Of a DNA stretch of 64,000 nt, positions 15,732 to 24,345 are shown in pieces. The notes under the pieces were generated by a model, which saw only the letters and a program-made list of their open reading frames with translations, was not told the DNA's origin and ran no database searches. Location of the stretch: NCBI GenBank assembly GCA_963734025.1, contig CAVTFR010000004.1, positions 62,001 to 126,000 on the forward strand. Direction: 5' to 3'. Positions within the stretch are counted from its first letter, which is position 1; the number at the start of each line of letters is the position of its first letter. Made by a program: the position numbers and the translations under genes. This DNA is from JACVRW01 sp963734025. GTDB taxonomy: Bacteria; Actinomycetota; Thermoleophilia; Solirubrobacterales; Thermoleophilaceae.

Positions 15732-18086
15732 CTATGTCGCAGTGGGTACGACCTCGACGACGAGGTGCTTCGTGACCGGCTGCTCGCTCTGCGTGCTGAA
15801 GTCGGCTAACCCGCAGAGGACGTTCAGCTCTGGCATGTACCCGGCGGCGCAGCGGGGCGGAACGTCGTAACGGACCGCACGGTACCCGTGCGCGATCCGC
15901 CTGCTGCCGTCCTTCGCGATGCTCGTGATGTCGACGAGGTCGAACTCGTCAAGGCCGCGATCGCGCATGTCGTTCTCGTTCATGAAGACGACGGTCCGCA
16001 GGCCTTTCAGCCCGCGGTAGCGATCGTCGTTGGAATAGATCGTGGTGTTGAACTGGTCGTGCGAGCGCACGGTCGTCAGCATCAGTCGTCCCTCGCCGGG
16101 GTCGACGTCGTCAGGAAGCGATGCGAGCGAGAACTCGGCGCGACCCGAGCCGGTGACGAACACGCGCTCGCGAGCCAACTGGCGGATGCGGAAGCCGTGG
16201 GGGTGGCGGGCGCGGCGGTTGAAGTCCTCGAACCCGTCGAGCACCTGCGCCATCGTGTCGCGGATGCGGTCGTAGTCGTGGGCGTACGCTTCCCAGGGCG
16301 TCTTGCTCTCGGGCAACGTCGCCCGAGCAAGTGCGGCGAGGATCGCGCACTCCGACCAAAGGTGCGGCGAGCCGGGCTCCTTCATCCCGTAGGAGATGTG
16401 CACCATCGACATCGCGTCCTCGACGGTGATCCCCTGCGGGCCGGCAGCCTGGTGGTCCTTGTCGCTGCGTGCCAGGCACGGCAGGATCAGCGCTCGCTTG
16501 CCGTGCACGATGTGGCTGCGGTTGAGCTTGGTGCTGACCTGGACGGTCAGCTCGCAGTTCTGCAGCGCCTCGAACGTATACGGAGTGTCCGGCGTCGCGA
16601 GCGCGAAGTTGCCGCCCAGGCTGACGAACACCTTCACCTCGCCGCGGCCCATCGCCTCGATCGTCTGGACCGTCCCGAGCCCGTGGTCGCGCGGCGGGTC
16701 GATCTTGCACGCCTCTGCCAGCCGGTCGAGAAATGCCTCGTCCGGGCGGTGGTTGATCCCGCAGGTGCGGTTGCCCTGCACGTTGCTGTGCCCGCGGATC
16801 GGGCACGGGCCGGCGCCCTCGCGCCCGATGTTGCCGCGCAAGAGGAGCACGTTGACGATCTCGCGGACCGTGTCGACGCCGTGCTCGTGCTGCGTCAGGC
16901 CCAGGCACCAGGCGATGATCACGCGCTCTGACTCCATGTACACGCCGGCGAGCTCACGGATCGCCGGCTCGTCCACGCCGGCGTCACGCACCAGGTCCGC
17001 CCACGGAGTGGCCTCGCACAGCGAGCGGTACTCGTCGTAGCCGCGCGTGTAGCGCTCGATGAACTCCTGGTCGAGAACGTCGGGATCCTTCTCGGCCGCC
17101 TCGAAGACCGCCTTGGCGACCCCGCGCAGCAATGCCAGGTCGCCGCCGATCCGCACCTGCACGTTCATCGTGCCGATCTCGGTCGTGTGGAACGTCGCCA
17201 TGTCGACGAGCTCGTGCGGGACGATCGTTCGCCTCGAGGCCGCTTCGATCAGCGGGTTGATGTGGACGAGCTGGGCGCCGCGCCGATCGGCCTCAGCCAG
17301 CCATGTGAGCATCCGCGGCGCGTTCGTGGCGGCGTTGTCGCCGATCAGGAAGATCGCGTCCGCCTGCTCCCAGTCGCCCAGGTCGACCGTGCCCTTACCG
17401 CTCCCGATCGCCGCCGTCAGCGCGCGACCGCTCGCCTCGTGGCACATGTTCGAGCAGTCCGGGAGGTTGTTCGTCCCGAACTCGCGCACCCACAGCTGGT
17501 AGAGGAACGTCGCCTCGTTGCTCAGCCGCCCGGATGTGTAGAAGGACGCCTCGTGCGGGCTGTCGAGTCCGTGCAGGGTGCTGCCAACGAGCTCGACGGC
17601 GTCGTCCCACGAGATCGGCACGTATGTGTCACTCGCCGCGTCGTAGCTCATCGGCTCAGCCAGCCGCCCCTCGGCTTCGAGCGCGTAGTCGCTCCACCCA
17701 GCGAGCTCGCTCACCGTATGGGCCGCGAAGAACTCACGGTCGACCTGCTTGCGCGTCAGCTCCCAGTTGACGTGCTTGACACCGTTCTCGCAGATGTCGA
17801 GGCGCAGGCCGTCCGGGTCGTCCGGCCAGGCGCAGCCCGGGCAGTCGAAACCCCCGTTCTGATGGTTCATCACGACGAGCGCGCGGAAGCCGTCGATGGG
17901 GTCGCCGGACTTCTCGATCACGCGCGCGACGCTTCGTGCGGCCCCCCAGCCGGCGGCCGGATGGTTGTAGTCGTGCCGCGAGAAGCCGCCGTTCGAGACC
18001 GGACCGCGACCGAGCGCGGGCGCCCCCGGCACCGCACCGAGCATCCGCTGCGCCGCATCGTCGCTGTTCTCGGACCGTGATGACAT
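15732..18086 (-). CDS. FdhF/YdeP family molybdopterin oxidoreductase
   Basis: 784 residues, the length of E. coli YdeP. Family features read in order: GFDCPGCAWPDD near the N-terminus, TSGRLSNEATFLYQL, CSNMCHEASGRAL, IFLIGDNAATNAPRML and GNRTCGINHRPDEAFL. In the C-terminal molybdopterin-guanine-dinucleotide-binding domain, LTTVRSHDQFNTTIYSNDDR is seen. These proteins resemble formate dehydrogenase H but their substrate is unproven. YdeP is tied to acid resistance in E. coli. The ATG at 18086 follows a GAGGAGGGA site. The open frame continues upstream, but that part is antisense to the divergent dehydrogenase. No FdhD gene for maturation is nearby. Confidence 0.92.
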   Translation of the reverse strand: MSSRSENSDDAAQRMLGAVPGAPALGRGPVSNGGFSRHDYNHPAAGWGAARSVARVIEKSGDPIDGFRALVVMNHQNGGFDCPGCAWPDDPDGLRLDICENGVKHVNWELTRKQVDREFFAAHTVSELAGWSDYALEAEGRLAEPMSYDAASDTYVPISWDDAVELVGSTLHGLDSPHEASFYTSGRLSNEATFLYQLWVREFGTNNLPDCSNMCHEASGRALTAAIGSGKGTVDLGDWEQADAIFLIGDNAATNAPRMLTWLAEADRRGAQLVHINPLIEAASRRTIVPHELVDMATFHTTEIGTMNVQVRIGGDLALLRGVAKAVFEAAEKDPDVLDQEFIERYTRGYDEYRSLCEATPWADLVRDAGVDEPAIRELAGVYMESERVIIAWCLGLTQHEHGVDTVREIVNVLLLRGNIGREGAGPCPIRGHSNVQGNRTCGINHRPDEAFLDRLAEACKIDPPRDHGLGTVQTIEAMGRGEVKVFVSLGGNFALATPDTPYTFEALQNCELTVQVSTKLNRSHIVHGKRALILPCLARSDKDHQAAGPQGITVEDAMSMVHISYGMKEPGSPHLWSECAILAALARATLPESKTPWEAYAHDYDRIRDTMAQVLDGFEDFNRRARHPHGFRIRQLARERVFVTGSGRAEFSLASLPDDVDPGEGRLMLTTVRSHDQFNTTIYSNDDRYRGLKGLRTVVFMNENDMRDRGLDEFDLVDITSIAKDGSRRIAHGYRAVRYDVPPRCAAGYMPELNVLCGLADFSTQSEQPVTKHLVVEVVPTAT

Positions 18087-18183
18087 CGCGTCCGTGAATC
18101 CCTCCTCGAGCACAAGCGTACGACGTGTGTCGTGACCGCGGAGGTGCGGTTCCGGGGCGCTCTGAAACAATGGCAACCCGCGA

Positions 18184-19068
18184 ATGAACGCCGAGTCCAG
18201 TCCACAGAGGGTTCGGGTCGGGTTGCTGGGTGTCGGCCTGATGGGCTCCGCGATGGCCCATCGGCTGCTTGACCGGGGCATCGCGGTCGTCGCGTGGGAC
18301 CGCGACTCCGAGCACCTTCGTGCTCTCGAAGGTCGCGGCGGCGAGCCGGCCGGAGGGCCAAGCGACGTGGTGAGCGGCGCCGGCGTGGTGATCACGATGC
18401 TCCCAACCGCCGCCGTCGTGCTCGATCTGGTTGAGCCGTTGATCGACGATTGGCCCGACGACACGATCTGGTTGCAGATGAGCAGCGTGGGCGCGGCCGA
18501 GGCAGACCAACTCACGCAGGTCGCCCAGGCCCACGGTGTCGCGCTTGTCGACGCGCCCGTCTCGGGCAGCACGCATCCGGCCGAGGAGGGTGAGCTGACG
18601 ATCCTGGCGTCTGGACCTGACTCGGCGCGCGCTGCGGTCGAGCCGATCTTCGACGCGCTCGCGTCGCGGGTACTCTGGGTGGGCGAGGCCGGGATGGGCT
18701 CGCGTCTGAAACTGGCCGCCAACCACTGGATGATCGCCATGACCGCCGCACTCGCAGAGTCGATGCAGCTCTGCCATGCGATGGGGCTGGATCAGCGCCA
18801 GTTCATTGAGCTGCTTGACGGCGGGCCGCTGGGCTCGGCCTATGGCCTTCAGAAGCTCGAGGAGATGCGGCGCCATGAATACCCGGCCGGCTTTCCGGTG
18901 CGCCTTGCCCTGAAGGACCTAGAGCTCGTACGCGAGGTTGAGCAGAGCACCCGGGCCACGATGCCGCTGCTGGACGCGGTTCTCGAGCGCTTTGTAACCG
19001 CAAACCAGGACCACGCCGACCAGGACTTGGCTGCAGTCTATGAGCTTGGCGGGCCCGTTAAGGCCTGA
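18184..19068 (+). CDS. NAD(P)-dependent beta-hydroxyacid dehydrogenase
   Basis: 294 residues, typical for the 3-hydroxyisobutyrate/6-phosphogluconate dehydrogenase superfamily. The Rossmann motif is VGLLGVGLMGSAMAHRL. The substrate motif is DAPVSGSTHPAEEGELTI, and the catalytic Lys lies in GSRLKLAANHW. Such enzymes oxidise small 3-hydroxyacids or reduce semialdehydes; the exact substrate is not readable. It is divergent from the YdeP-like gene across 97 bp and is followed by the FUSC gene on the same strand (38 nt). Confidence 0.9.
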   Translation: MNAESSPQRVRVGLLGVGLMGSAMAHRLLDRGIAVVAWDRDSEHLRALEGRGGEPAGGPSDVVSGAGVVITMLPTAAVVLDLVEPLIDDWPDDTIWLQMSSVGAAEADQLTQVAQAHGVALVDAPVSGSTHPAEEGELTILASGPDSARAAVEPIFDALASRVLWVGEAGMGSRLKLAANHWMIAMTAALAESMQLCHAMGLDQRQFIELLDGGPLGSAYGLQKLEEMRRHEYPAGFPVRLALKDLELVREVEQSTRATMPLLDAVLERFVTANQDHADQDLAAVYELGGPVKA

Positions 19069-19106
19069 CTAGGCGCCCGCGTTCGCTCCGTCGGGTGAAA
19101 CCGACG

Positions 19107-21389
19107 ATGAGAGCTCCCCGGCTTCAGATCGTCGATCCGGGGCGGTTCTCCCTAAAGCACGCCGCGCGGGCGGCGATTGTGATGCCCGCCGTCGTCGCAT
19201 TTGCGGACAAGGTGATTCAGGACCAGCAGACGACCTTCCTCTCGGCGTTCGGCTCAATGGCAATCCTGGTATTCGCCGACTTCGGCGGTCCCCCGCGAAA
19301 GCGCCTCGCCGCGTATCTGGGCTTGACCGTTGCCGGCGCTGTCCTGATCACGCTGGGAACGCTGTGCTCGCGCACGCCTTGGCTCGCGGTCGTCGCCATG
19401 GCGGTGGTCGGCTTCCTGATCCTCTTGTCCGGAGTGATGGGCGGCTACTTCGCCGCGGCCCGGACAGCTGCCCTGCTCCCCTTCATCGTTTCGATCAGCA
19501 TTTCCGCGCCCCCCGCCGCGATCCCCGCGCGGCTCGAAGGATGGGCCCTGGCGGCTTCGGTGGGGATCGGCGCGGTGATGCTGTTGTGGCCCTCACAGCC
19601 ACGAGACATGCTTCGCGCGGGCGCGGCCCGCGCCACTCGTGCCCTCGCCGACCTGGTGGATTCCGAGCTCTCCGGAGATCCGCCGGCGATCACCGCCCGC
19701 GCCGATGCCGCGAACGCCGCGGTGGGCGAGTTTCGCCGCGACTTCGTCACCACGCCCTACCGGCCGACCGGGCCAACGGGCTCCGCCGAGGCGCTTGCCT
19801 TCCTGGTCGACCAGCTCGACTGGTTGCTGTCGTTCGCCTCGCCCACGCCCGCAAAGACCGAGGTTCGATCGGAGCCGTGCAGCGGGGAGAACCGCGAGGT
19901 CAGGGCGGCTGCAGCCGCCGTACTCCGCGCGAGCGCGGCGAACCTCGACGGTGAACGCCGGCGACCCGACCTCGATCGGTTGGAGCGGGCGCGAGAGGCG
20001 GTGGCAAGGATTCTGGTGCAGCGGGTCGTGGATTCGCCGGCCCTCCAGGAGGAGGGCGCACTGCGGCCGGCACTCGAGCCCTCGTTCCGGATGCGTGAGT
20101 TGTCCTACGCCGCGCGTGAGGTGGGTGTCAACGCGTTGCTCGCTTCCGGTGTCGTGGCGCCGGAGACCGACGGGCCCGCACAAGCACGCTCGGCTCGCCT
20201 CTCGCGGTGGCGGCGATCGGCGCACCAGGCGGATTCAGCGCTTCGGGCCACGAACAAGCTTGTCCTCGCGCACAGCAGCCTGCGCTCGGCCTCGTTTCGC
20301 AACAGCCTGCGCGGAGCCGCGGGGCTCGCCGCCGCCGTCCTGATCGCCCAGCTGGCCGGGCTCCAGCACTCTTTCTGGGTGGTCCTCGCCACCCTTTCCG
20401 TCCTGCGCTCCAGTGCCCTGGGCACGGGCTCGACCGTCCTCCAGGCGCTCGCCGGGACTGCTGCCGGAATCGTGATCGGCGGAGCCCTGATCGCCGCGAT
20501 AGGGAGTCAGGAAGCCGTGCTGTGGGCACTGCTCCCAGCGGCCGTCCTGCTGGCTGCCTACGCTCCTCGGGCGATCTCGTTCGCCGTCGGGCAGGCCGGT
20601 TTCACGATCGTCCTGCTCATTCTGTTCAACCTGATCCAGCCGACCGGCTGGACGGTGGGGCTGGTCCGCGTCGAGGACGTCGCGGTCGGCTTTGCGGTCA
20701 GCCTCGCCGTCGGCTTTCTGTTCTGGCCCCGCGGGGTCGGTGACTTGCTCCGTGAGAGCCTGGGGGCGGCCTACGCGCGGAGCGCCGACTACGTAGCCTC
20801 CGCAACCCGGCGCCTTGTCGCCGCGGGTGGCGCAGGGTGGACGGAAACCGCCGTTCAGCCCGCCAGGCGGAGCGCCAGGGCCGCCGCCAGCCGCCTCGAC
20901 GACGCCTTTCGCGACTACCTGACCGAGTCGTCCACCCACCAGGGCGACCCGGGGGACCTGGCCACGCTGCTCGCAGGCACCACGCGGGTTCGACTGGCGG
21001 CCTACTCGTTGTCAACGCTCACTCCGCCGCCCGCCGGCGCACCGCGCATCGACGAAGGCGCTCAGGCTCTGGCTGCCGAGGCAGCTGCGGTCCGCTCCTG
21101 GTATGTCGGCCTCGCCGATGCCATCGTCGAGCGGACGGCGATCCCCCCGCCACGTCCTCCTGATGACGAGGATGACCGACGGGTCCTACGGTCCGTGCGC
21201 CAGGCCTTCGCGGCCGGGGACGACTCCATGGTCGCCCCGGCCCTCAGCCTGCTGTGGGCAAGTCAGCACCTCGACAACCTCCGCGAGCTTGGAGGCCGCT
21301 TGATCGCGCCCGCCGCCGAGTTTTCGAGCACGGCCGTCCATTCCCGCCGGCGGACCCCCAGGGAAGTGCTCCGTCCGCATTCGCTGTGA
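19107..21389 (+). CDS. FUSC family membrane protein (aromatic-acid exporter-like)
   Basis: 760 residues in two homologous halves. Each starts with a cluster of 5-6 membrane helices (about 20-160 and 420-550) and ends in a cytoplasmic helical domain. The family feature is the repeated QHSFWVVLATLSVLRSS / QDQQTTFLSAFGSMAIL region. Known members export aromatic carboxylates or fusaric acid. The ATG at 19107 has GGGTGA upstream; a GTG at 19095 is the alternative. Its stop overlaps the start of the ProC-like gene (TGATG), so the two are cotranscribed. Confidence 0.85.
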   Translation: MRAPRLQIVDPGRFSLKHAARAAIVMPAVVAFADKVIQDQQTTFLSAFGSMAILVFADFGGPPRKRLAAYLGLTVAGAVLITLGTLCSRTPWLAVVAMAVVGFLILLSGVMGGYFAAARTAALLPFIVSISISAPPAAIPARLEGWALAASVGIGAVMLLWPSQPRDMLRAGAARATRALADLVDSELSGDPPAITARADAANAAVGEFRRDFVTTPYRPTGPTGSAEALAFLVDQLDWLLSFASPTPAKTEVRSEPCSGENREVRAAAAAVLRASAANLDGERRRPDLDRLERAREAVARILVQRVVDSPALQEEGALRPALEPSFRMRELSYAAREVGVNALLASGVVAPETDGPAQARSARLSRWRRSAHQADSALRATNKLVLAHSSLRSASFRNSLRGAAGLAAAVLIAQLAGLQHSFWVVLATLSVLRSSALGTGSTVLQALAGTAAGIVIGGALIAAIGSQEAVLWALLPAAVLLAAYAPRAISFAVGQAGFTIVLLILFNLIQPTGWTVGLVRVEDVAVGFAVSLAVGFLFWPRGVGDLLRESLGAAYARSADYVASATRRLVAAGGAGWTETAVQPARRSARAAASRLDDAFRDYLTESSTHQGDPGDLATLLAGTTRVRLAAYSLSTLTPPPAGAPRIDEGAQALAAEAAAVRSWYVGLADAIVERTAIPPPRPPDDEDDRRVLRSVRQAFAAGDDSMVAPALSLLWASQHLDNLRELGGRLIAPAAEFSSTAVHSRRRTPREVLRPHSL

Positions 21390-22210
21390 TGGGGCTCCGA
21401 TCCGATCCTGAGTTTCAGACCGTGGGGCGCGACTCTGCGCGTGACCTCGGCATCGTCGGGGTCGGCGCGATCGCCGAGGCGATCGTCACGGGCCTCTGCG
21501 ACGGGGCGGACAGCCCCGTCTCGATCCACCTGTCCCCGCGAAGCGCCACGCGGGCGAGCCGGCTCGCCGCTCGCTACCAATCGGTCCACGTCGTCGACAG
21601 CAACCAGACCGTCGTCGACCGGGCAGACGTGGTGCTCCTGTGCCTGCGACCGCAGGACGCGCCCGCCGCGCTGTCGGAGCTGGCCTTCCGCGCACAGCAG
21701 GCGGTCATCAGCGTCGTGGCCGGCGTCCCGATCGACGCTCTCCGCCTCCTGGTGGCGCCGGCAGAGGTGCTCGTGCGCGCGATCCCGCTCCCGGCCGTCG
21801 CCAGGCGCGCGGGTCTGACAGCGATCCACCCGCCGCACGAGCTCGCCCGCGCGCTCTTCGACCCGCTCGGGGGCGTCATGGCGGTCGACGACGAGCGCGC
21901 GTTCGACGCGCTGTCTGCATCGACCGCCACGATCGCCGCTCACCTCGCCTATCTCGACACGATCAGCCACTGGCTCGCCGACCGGGGCATCCCCCAGACC
22001 GACGCAACCCGGTACGTCGCATCAGTCTTCGGGACGCTCTCGGGGACGCTGCTGGATACCGATTGCATCGACTTCGGGACCCTGTCGGACGAGCACGCGA
22101 CCCCCGGCGGGCTCAACGAACAGTTCCTCACCGCCCTCCGCAGGGCAGGCACCTTCAACACCGTCGACCGCGCGCTCGACGACGTCGCCGATCGACTCCA
22201 AGGCGAGTGA
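21389..22210 (+). CDS. pyrroline-5-carboxylate reductase-like oxidoreductase
   Basis: 273 residues. The N-terminal Rossmann fold begins with LGIVGVGAIAEAIVTGL, followed by ADVVLLCLRPQDAPAAL. A helical dimerization domain follows, with THR-poor PGGLNEQFLTAL in the position of the family's PGG signature. It reads as a ProC-family member, but the substrate-pocket sequence is divergent, so activity on pyrroline-5-carboxylate is uncertain. Translation is coupled to the FUSC gene (TGATG). It converges with the encapsulin gene. Confidence 0.75.
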   Translation: MGLRSDPEFQTVGRDSARDLGIVGVGAIAEAIVTGLCDGADSPVSIHLSPRSATRASRLAARYQSVHVVDSNQTVVDRADVVLLCLRPQDAPAALSELAFRAQQAVISVVAGVPIDALRLLVAPAEVLVRAIPLPAVARRAGLTAIHPPHELARALFDPLGGVMAVDDERAFDALSASTATIAAHLAYLDTISHWLADRGIPQTDATRYVASVFGTLSGTLLDTDCIDFGTLSDEHATPGGLNEQFLTALRRAGTFNTVDRALDDVADRLQGE

Positions 22211-22261
22211 CCGCCTCCTCTCCATGCGACCGAGCAGTCCGGCGGGCGAGGAGGCCTGCGG

Positions 22262-22297
22262 TCGGCCGATCCTCGGCCGAGGAAGCTCCCGGGAGCT
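22262..22297. terminator. paired inverted repeats between convergent genes
   Basis: TCGGCCGA, a 3-nt spacer and TCGGCCGA again (22262-22280) can fold into an 8-bp stem. It is followed by the perfect 14-bp palindrome AGCTCCCGGGAGCT (22284-22297), 2 nt before the encapsulin stop. It sits in the 89 bp between convergent genes and is a plausible two-way terminator. There is no T tract. Confidence 0.5.
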
Positions 22298-22299
22298 GT

Positions 22300-23100
22300 C
22301 TATGGCGTCAGCGCCACCGCAGCCTCGGGCGTGGCCACGTGGAAGCTGAAGCTTTCCTCGAGATAGAGCTGCACAGCGTCGCGCTCGTGTGCCTCGTACC
22401 CGATCGACACGTCTTGGCCGGAGTCGAGTATGAAGTCGCCGCCTCGCATGCTCAGCACGACCGCTCCGGTCACGCCCGGCGCCCACACGATCGGCCCTTC
22501 GAGGATCTTCTTCAGGTGCTCCAACAGCGGGTAGCCGCCGTGTTCGGCCGTCTCGATCACCAGACGGTATTGCTCGCTTCCGAGCGCCAGCCCGTATGGG
22601 CCGGCGATCCCGCTCTGCAGCAGGCGCTCGACTGCGCCTGCCGCCGAACGTGGATATCCGCCGGCGTCCGCTCCGAGCGGGATCGGCTCGTGAGGGGTCG
22701 TCTCGGCGATGCCGCCGATCGCGTCCGGCCAGCCATGAAACACGGCGACGTTCTCGGCCACCGCGATCTGGTGCGCGGCGTCGTCGAGCGGCCCGAGGTC
22801 GGTGTCGTCGGCCCCACGGTCTGCGTCGCGCAATTCCGCCCTGGATAGCTCGAAGTCCGCTCTCGTCTCCACGAGCGGCAGGACACGTCGCCGTAGACCC
22901 GAGACCCCTTCGGAGGGAGCCGAGGCCAGCGGATCCGTGCGCCCCAGGTTGGTCGCGGAGTGCTCCCAGCCACGCGGTCCGGAGAAGTCGACCAGCTTGC
23001 GAGCGGCGAGGGCCGGCGTCAATCGCTCCCGCGCCTCGCTGTCGAGCATCTCCCAGACCGTCTCCCCTATCGGCGCCAGCGCGCGAAGCAGATGGTTCAT
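22300..23100 (-). CDS. family 1 encapsulin shell protein
   Basis: 266 residues, the standard length for T=1 encapsulins (HK97-fold shell, 60 copies). Recognisable blocks are the N-terminal LAPIGETVWEMLDSEA, KLVDFSGPRGWEHSATNLGR, the central GPYGLALGSEQY, the E-loop region and ILEGPIVWAPGVTGAVVLS, and the C-terminal GQDVSIGYEAHERDAVQLYL. The N-terminal helix forms the pocket that binds cargo tails. The ATG overlaps the DyP stop (ATGA), so shell and cargo are translationally coupled. Together they would form a peroxidase-loaded protein nanocompartment in the cytoplasm. Confidence 0.95.
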   Translation of the reverse strand: MNHLLRALAPIGETVWEMLDSEARERLTPALAARKLVDFSGPRGWEHSATNLGRTDPLASAPSEGVSGLRRRVLPLVETRADFELSRAELRDADRGADDTDLGPLDDAAHQIAVAENVAVFHGWPDAIGGIAETTPHEPIPLGADAGGYPRSAAGAVERLLQSGIAGPYGLALGSEQYRLVIETAEHGGYPLLEHLKKILEGPIVWAPGVTGAVVLSMRGGDFILDSGQDVSIGYEAHERDAVQLYLEESFSFHVATPEAAVALTP

Positions 23101-24113
23101 TGCGACACTCCCCTTAGGCTCCCGATCGAGAGCGAATCGTCCCCGGCGGACACGGCGTCGACCTTCGACTCCGAAGCGGGGGTTGGGCTGGGCGGATCGT
23201 CGAGAAAGTCGACGGTGGGCACGAAGAACAGGTTGCCCGTGACCGCAGTGGAGAAGTCGAGGATGCGGTCGGAGTTGCCCGGCGGCTTGCCGACGAACAT
23301 GTTGGTGAGCATCTGCTCGATCACGTCGGGGCCGCAGGCGTAGCCGATGAAGTAGGTGCCGAATTCTCCCGCCCCGACACGGCCGAACGGCATGTTGAAA
23401 CGCACGATCTGGCGCTGGTCGCCGTTCTCGTCGACGATCGTGTTCAGCGCCACGTGCGAGTTGGCGGGTTTCAGCTCGTCCGGCAGCTCGATGTCGGCGA
23501 GCTTGGTCCGGCCCATCGCGCGCTCCTGTGCCTCGACCGGCAGGGCATCCCAACCGTCCAGGTCGTGGAGGTACTTCTGAACCACGACGTAGCTTCCGCC
23601 CGCGAATGCCGGGTCCTCGTCACCGACGAGCACCGCGGCCAGCGCGGCTGCTCCCTCCGGGTTCTCCGTGCCGTCGACGAAGCCGAGCAGGTCACGTTCG
23701 TCGAAAGACCTGAAGCCGTGGACCTCATCCACTACCCGCGCGCAGGGCGCCAGCCGAGCGGTCAGTCGTTGCGCAAGCTCGAAGCACAGGTCCAGCCGGT
23801 GCGCCCGGAGGTGAAACAAGAGGTCGCCGGGCGTCGCCGGCGCGCGGTGCCGCGAGCCTTCGATTTCGAGAAACGGATGCAACCCAGCCGGCCGCGGCGC
23901 CCCGAACAGGCGATCCCAAACCCCCGCGCCGACACCGACCACACAGGTCAGTTCCCCCTCCGGGATCCGGAACCCCACCGAGCGCCGCAGCCCGCTGACA
24001 TCCGACAGCAGATCGCGGACCCCGTCCTCACCTCCCGCATCCACTGTCACGGTGAGGAAGATCGCCGCCTCGGTAATCGGGCTCAGAATGGCCTCGGACC
24101 CAGTTCCCTGCAT
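23097..24113 (-). CDS. DyP-type peroxidase, encapsulin cargo
   Basis: 338 residues. DyP hallmarks are the GFVDGTENP motif with the distal Asp, the proximal haem His in PANSHVALN and the distal Arg in RQIVRFNMPFG. The protein uses peroxide to oxidise dyes, phenolics or unknown partners. The C-terminal tail is linker-like and ends DDSLSIGSLRGVSQ, which fits the SLxIGSLRG cargo-loading peptide that docks inside encapsulins. ATG 24113 has GGAG 5 nt upstream; a GTG directly precedes it. The shell gene follows in a coupled operon. The 232-bp region to the divergent GH43 gene holds no other gene. Confidence 0.95.
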   Translation of the reverse strand: MQGTGSEAILSPITEAAIFLTVTVDAGGEDGVRDLLSDVSGLRRSVGFRIPEGELTCVVGVGAGVWDRLFGAPRPAGLHPFLEIEGSRHRAPATPGDLLFHLRAHRLDLCFELAQRLTARLAPCARVVDEVHGFRSFDERDLLGFVDGTENPEGAAALAAVLVGDEDPAFAGGSYVVVQKYLHDLDGWDALPVEAQERAMGRTKLADIELPDELKPANSHVALNTIVDENGDQRQIVRFNMPFGRVGAGEFGTYFIGYACGPDVIEQMLTNMFVGKPPGNSDRILDFSTAVTGNLFFVPTVDFLDDPPSPTPASESKVDAVSAGDDSLSIGSLRGVSQ

Positions 24114-24345
24114 CACCGCTCCATGCCTCGCGAACTCGCCAAGGCTATCCGGGTCAGTCGGCTCACGTCAGGCAGCGCGGACGCCGCGCGCCGCGCGGGT
24201 TTGTCGAAATGCCCCCCGCGAGCGGCGACGTAGTGGTGAGGCCGCGCCGGCGGGCTCTCCTGTGACGTGCCGAAGAAGGGCGACTGGTACCGGTCCACCA
24301 ACGGATGACGGCGCCCGCCGCAGCGCCTGCGGCTAAGTTGGCACT

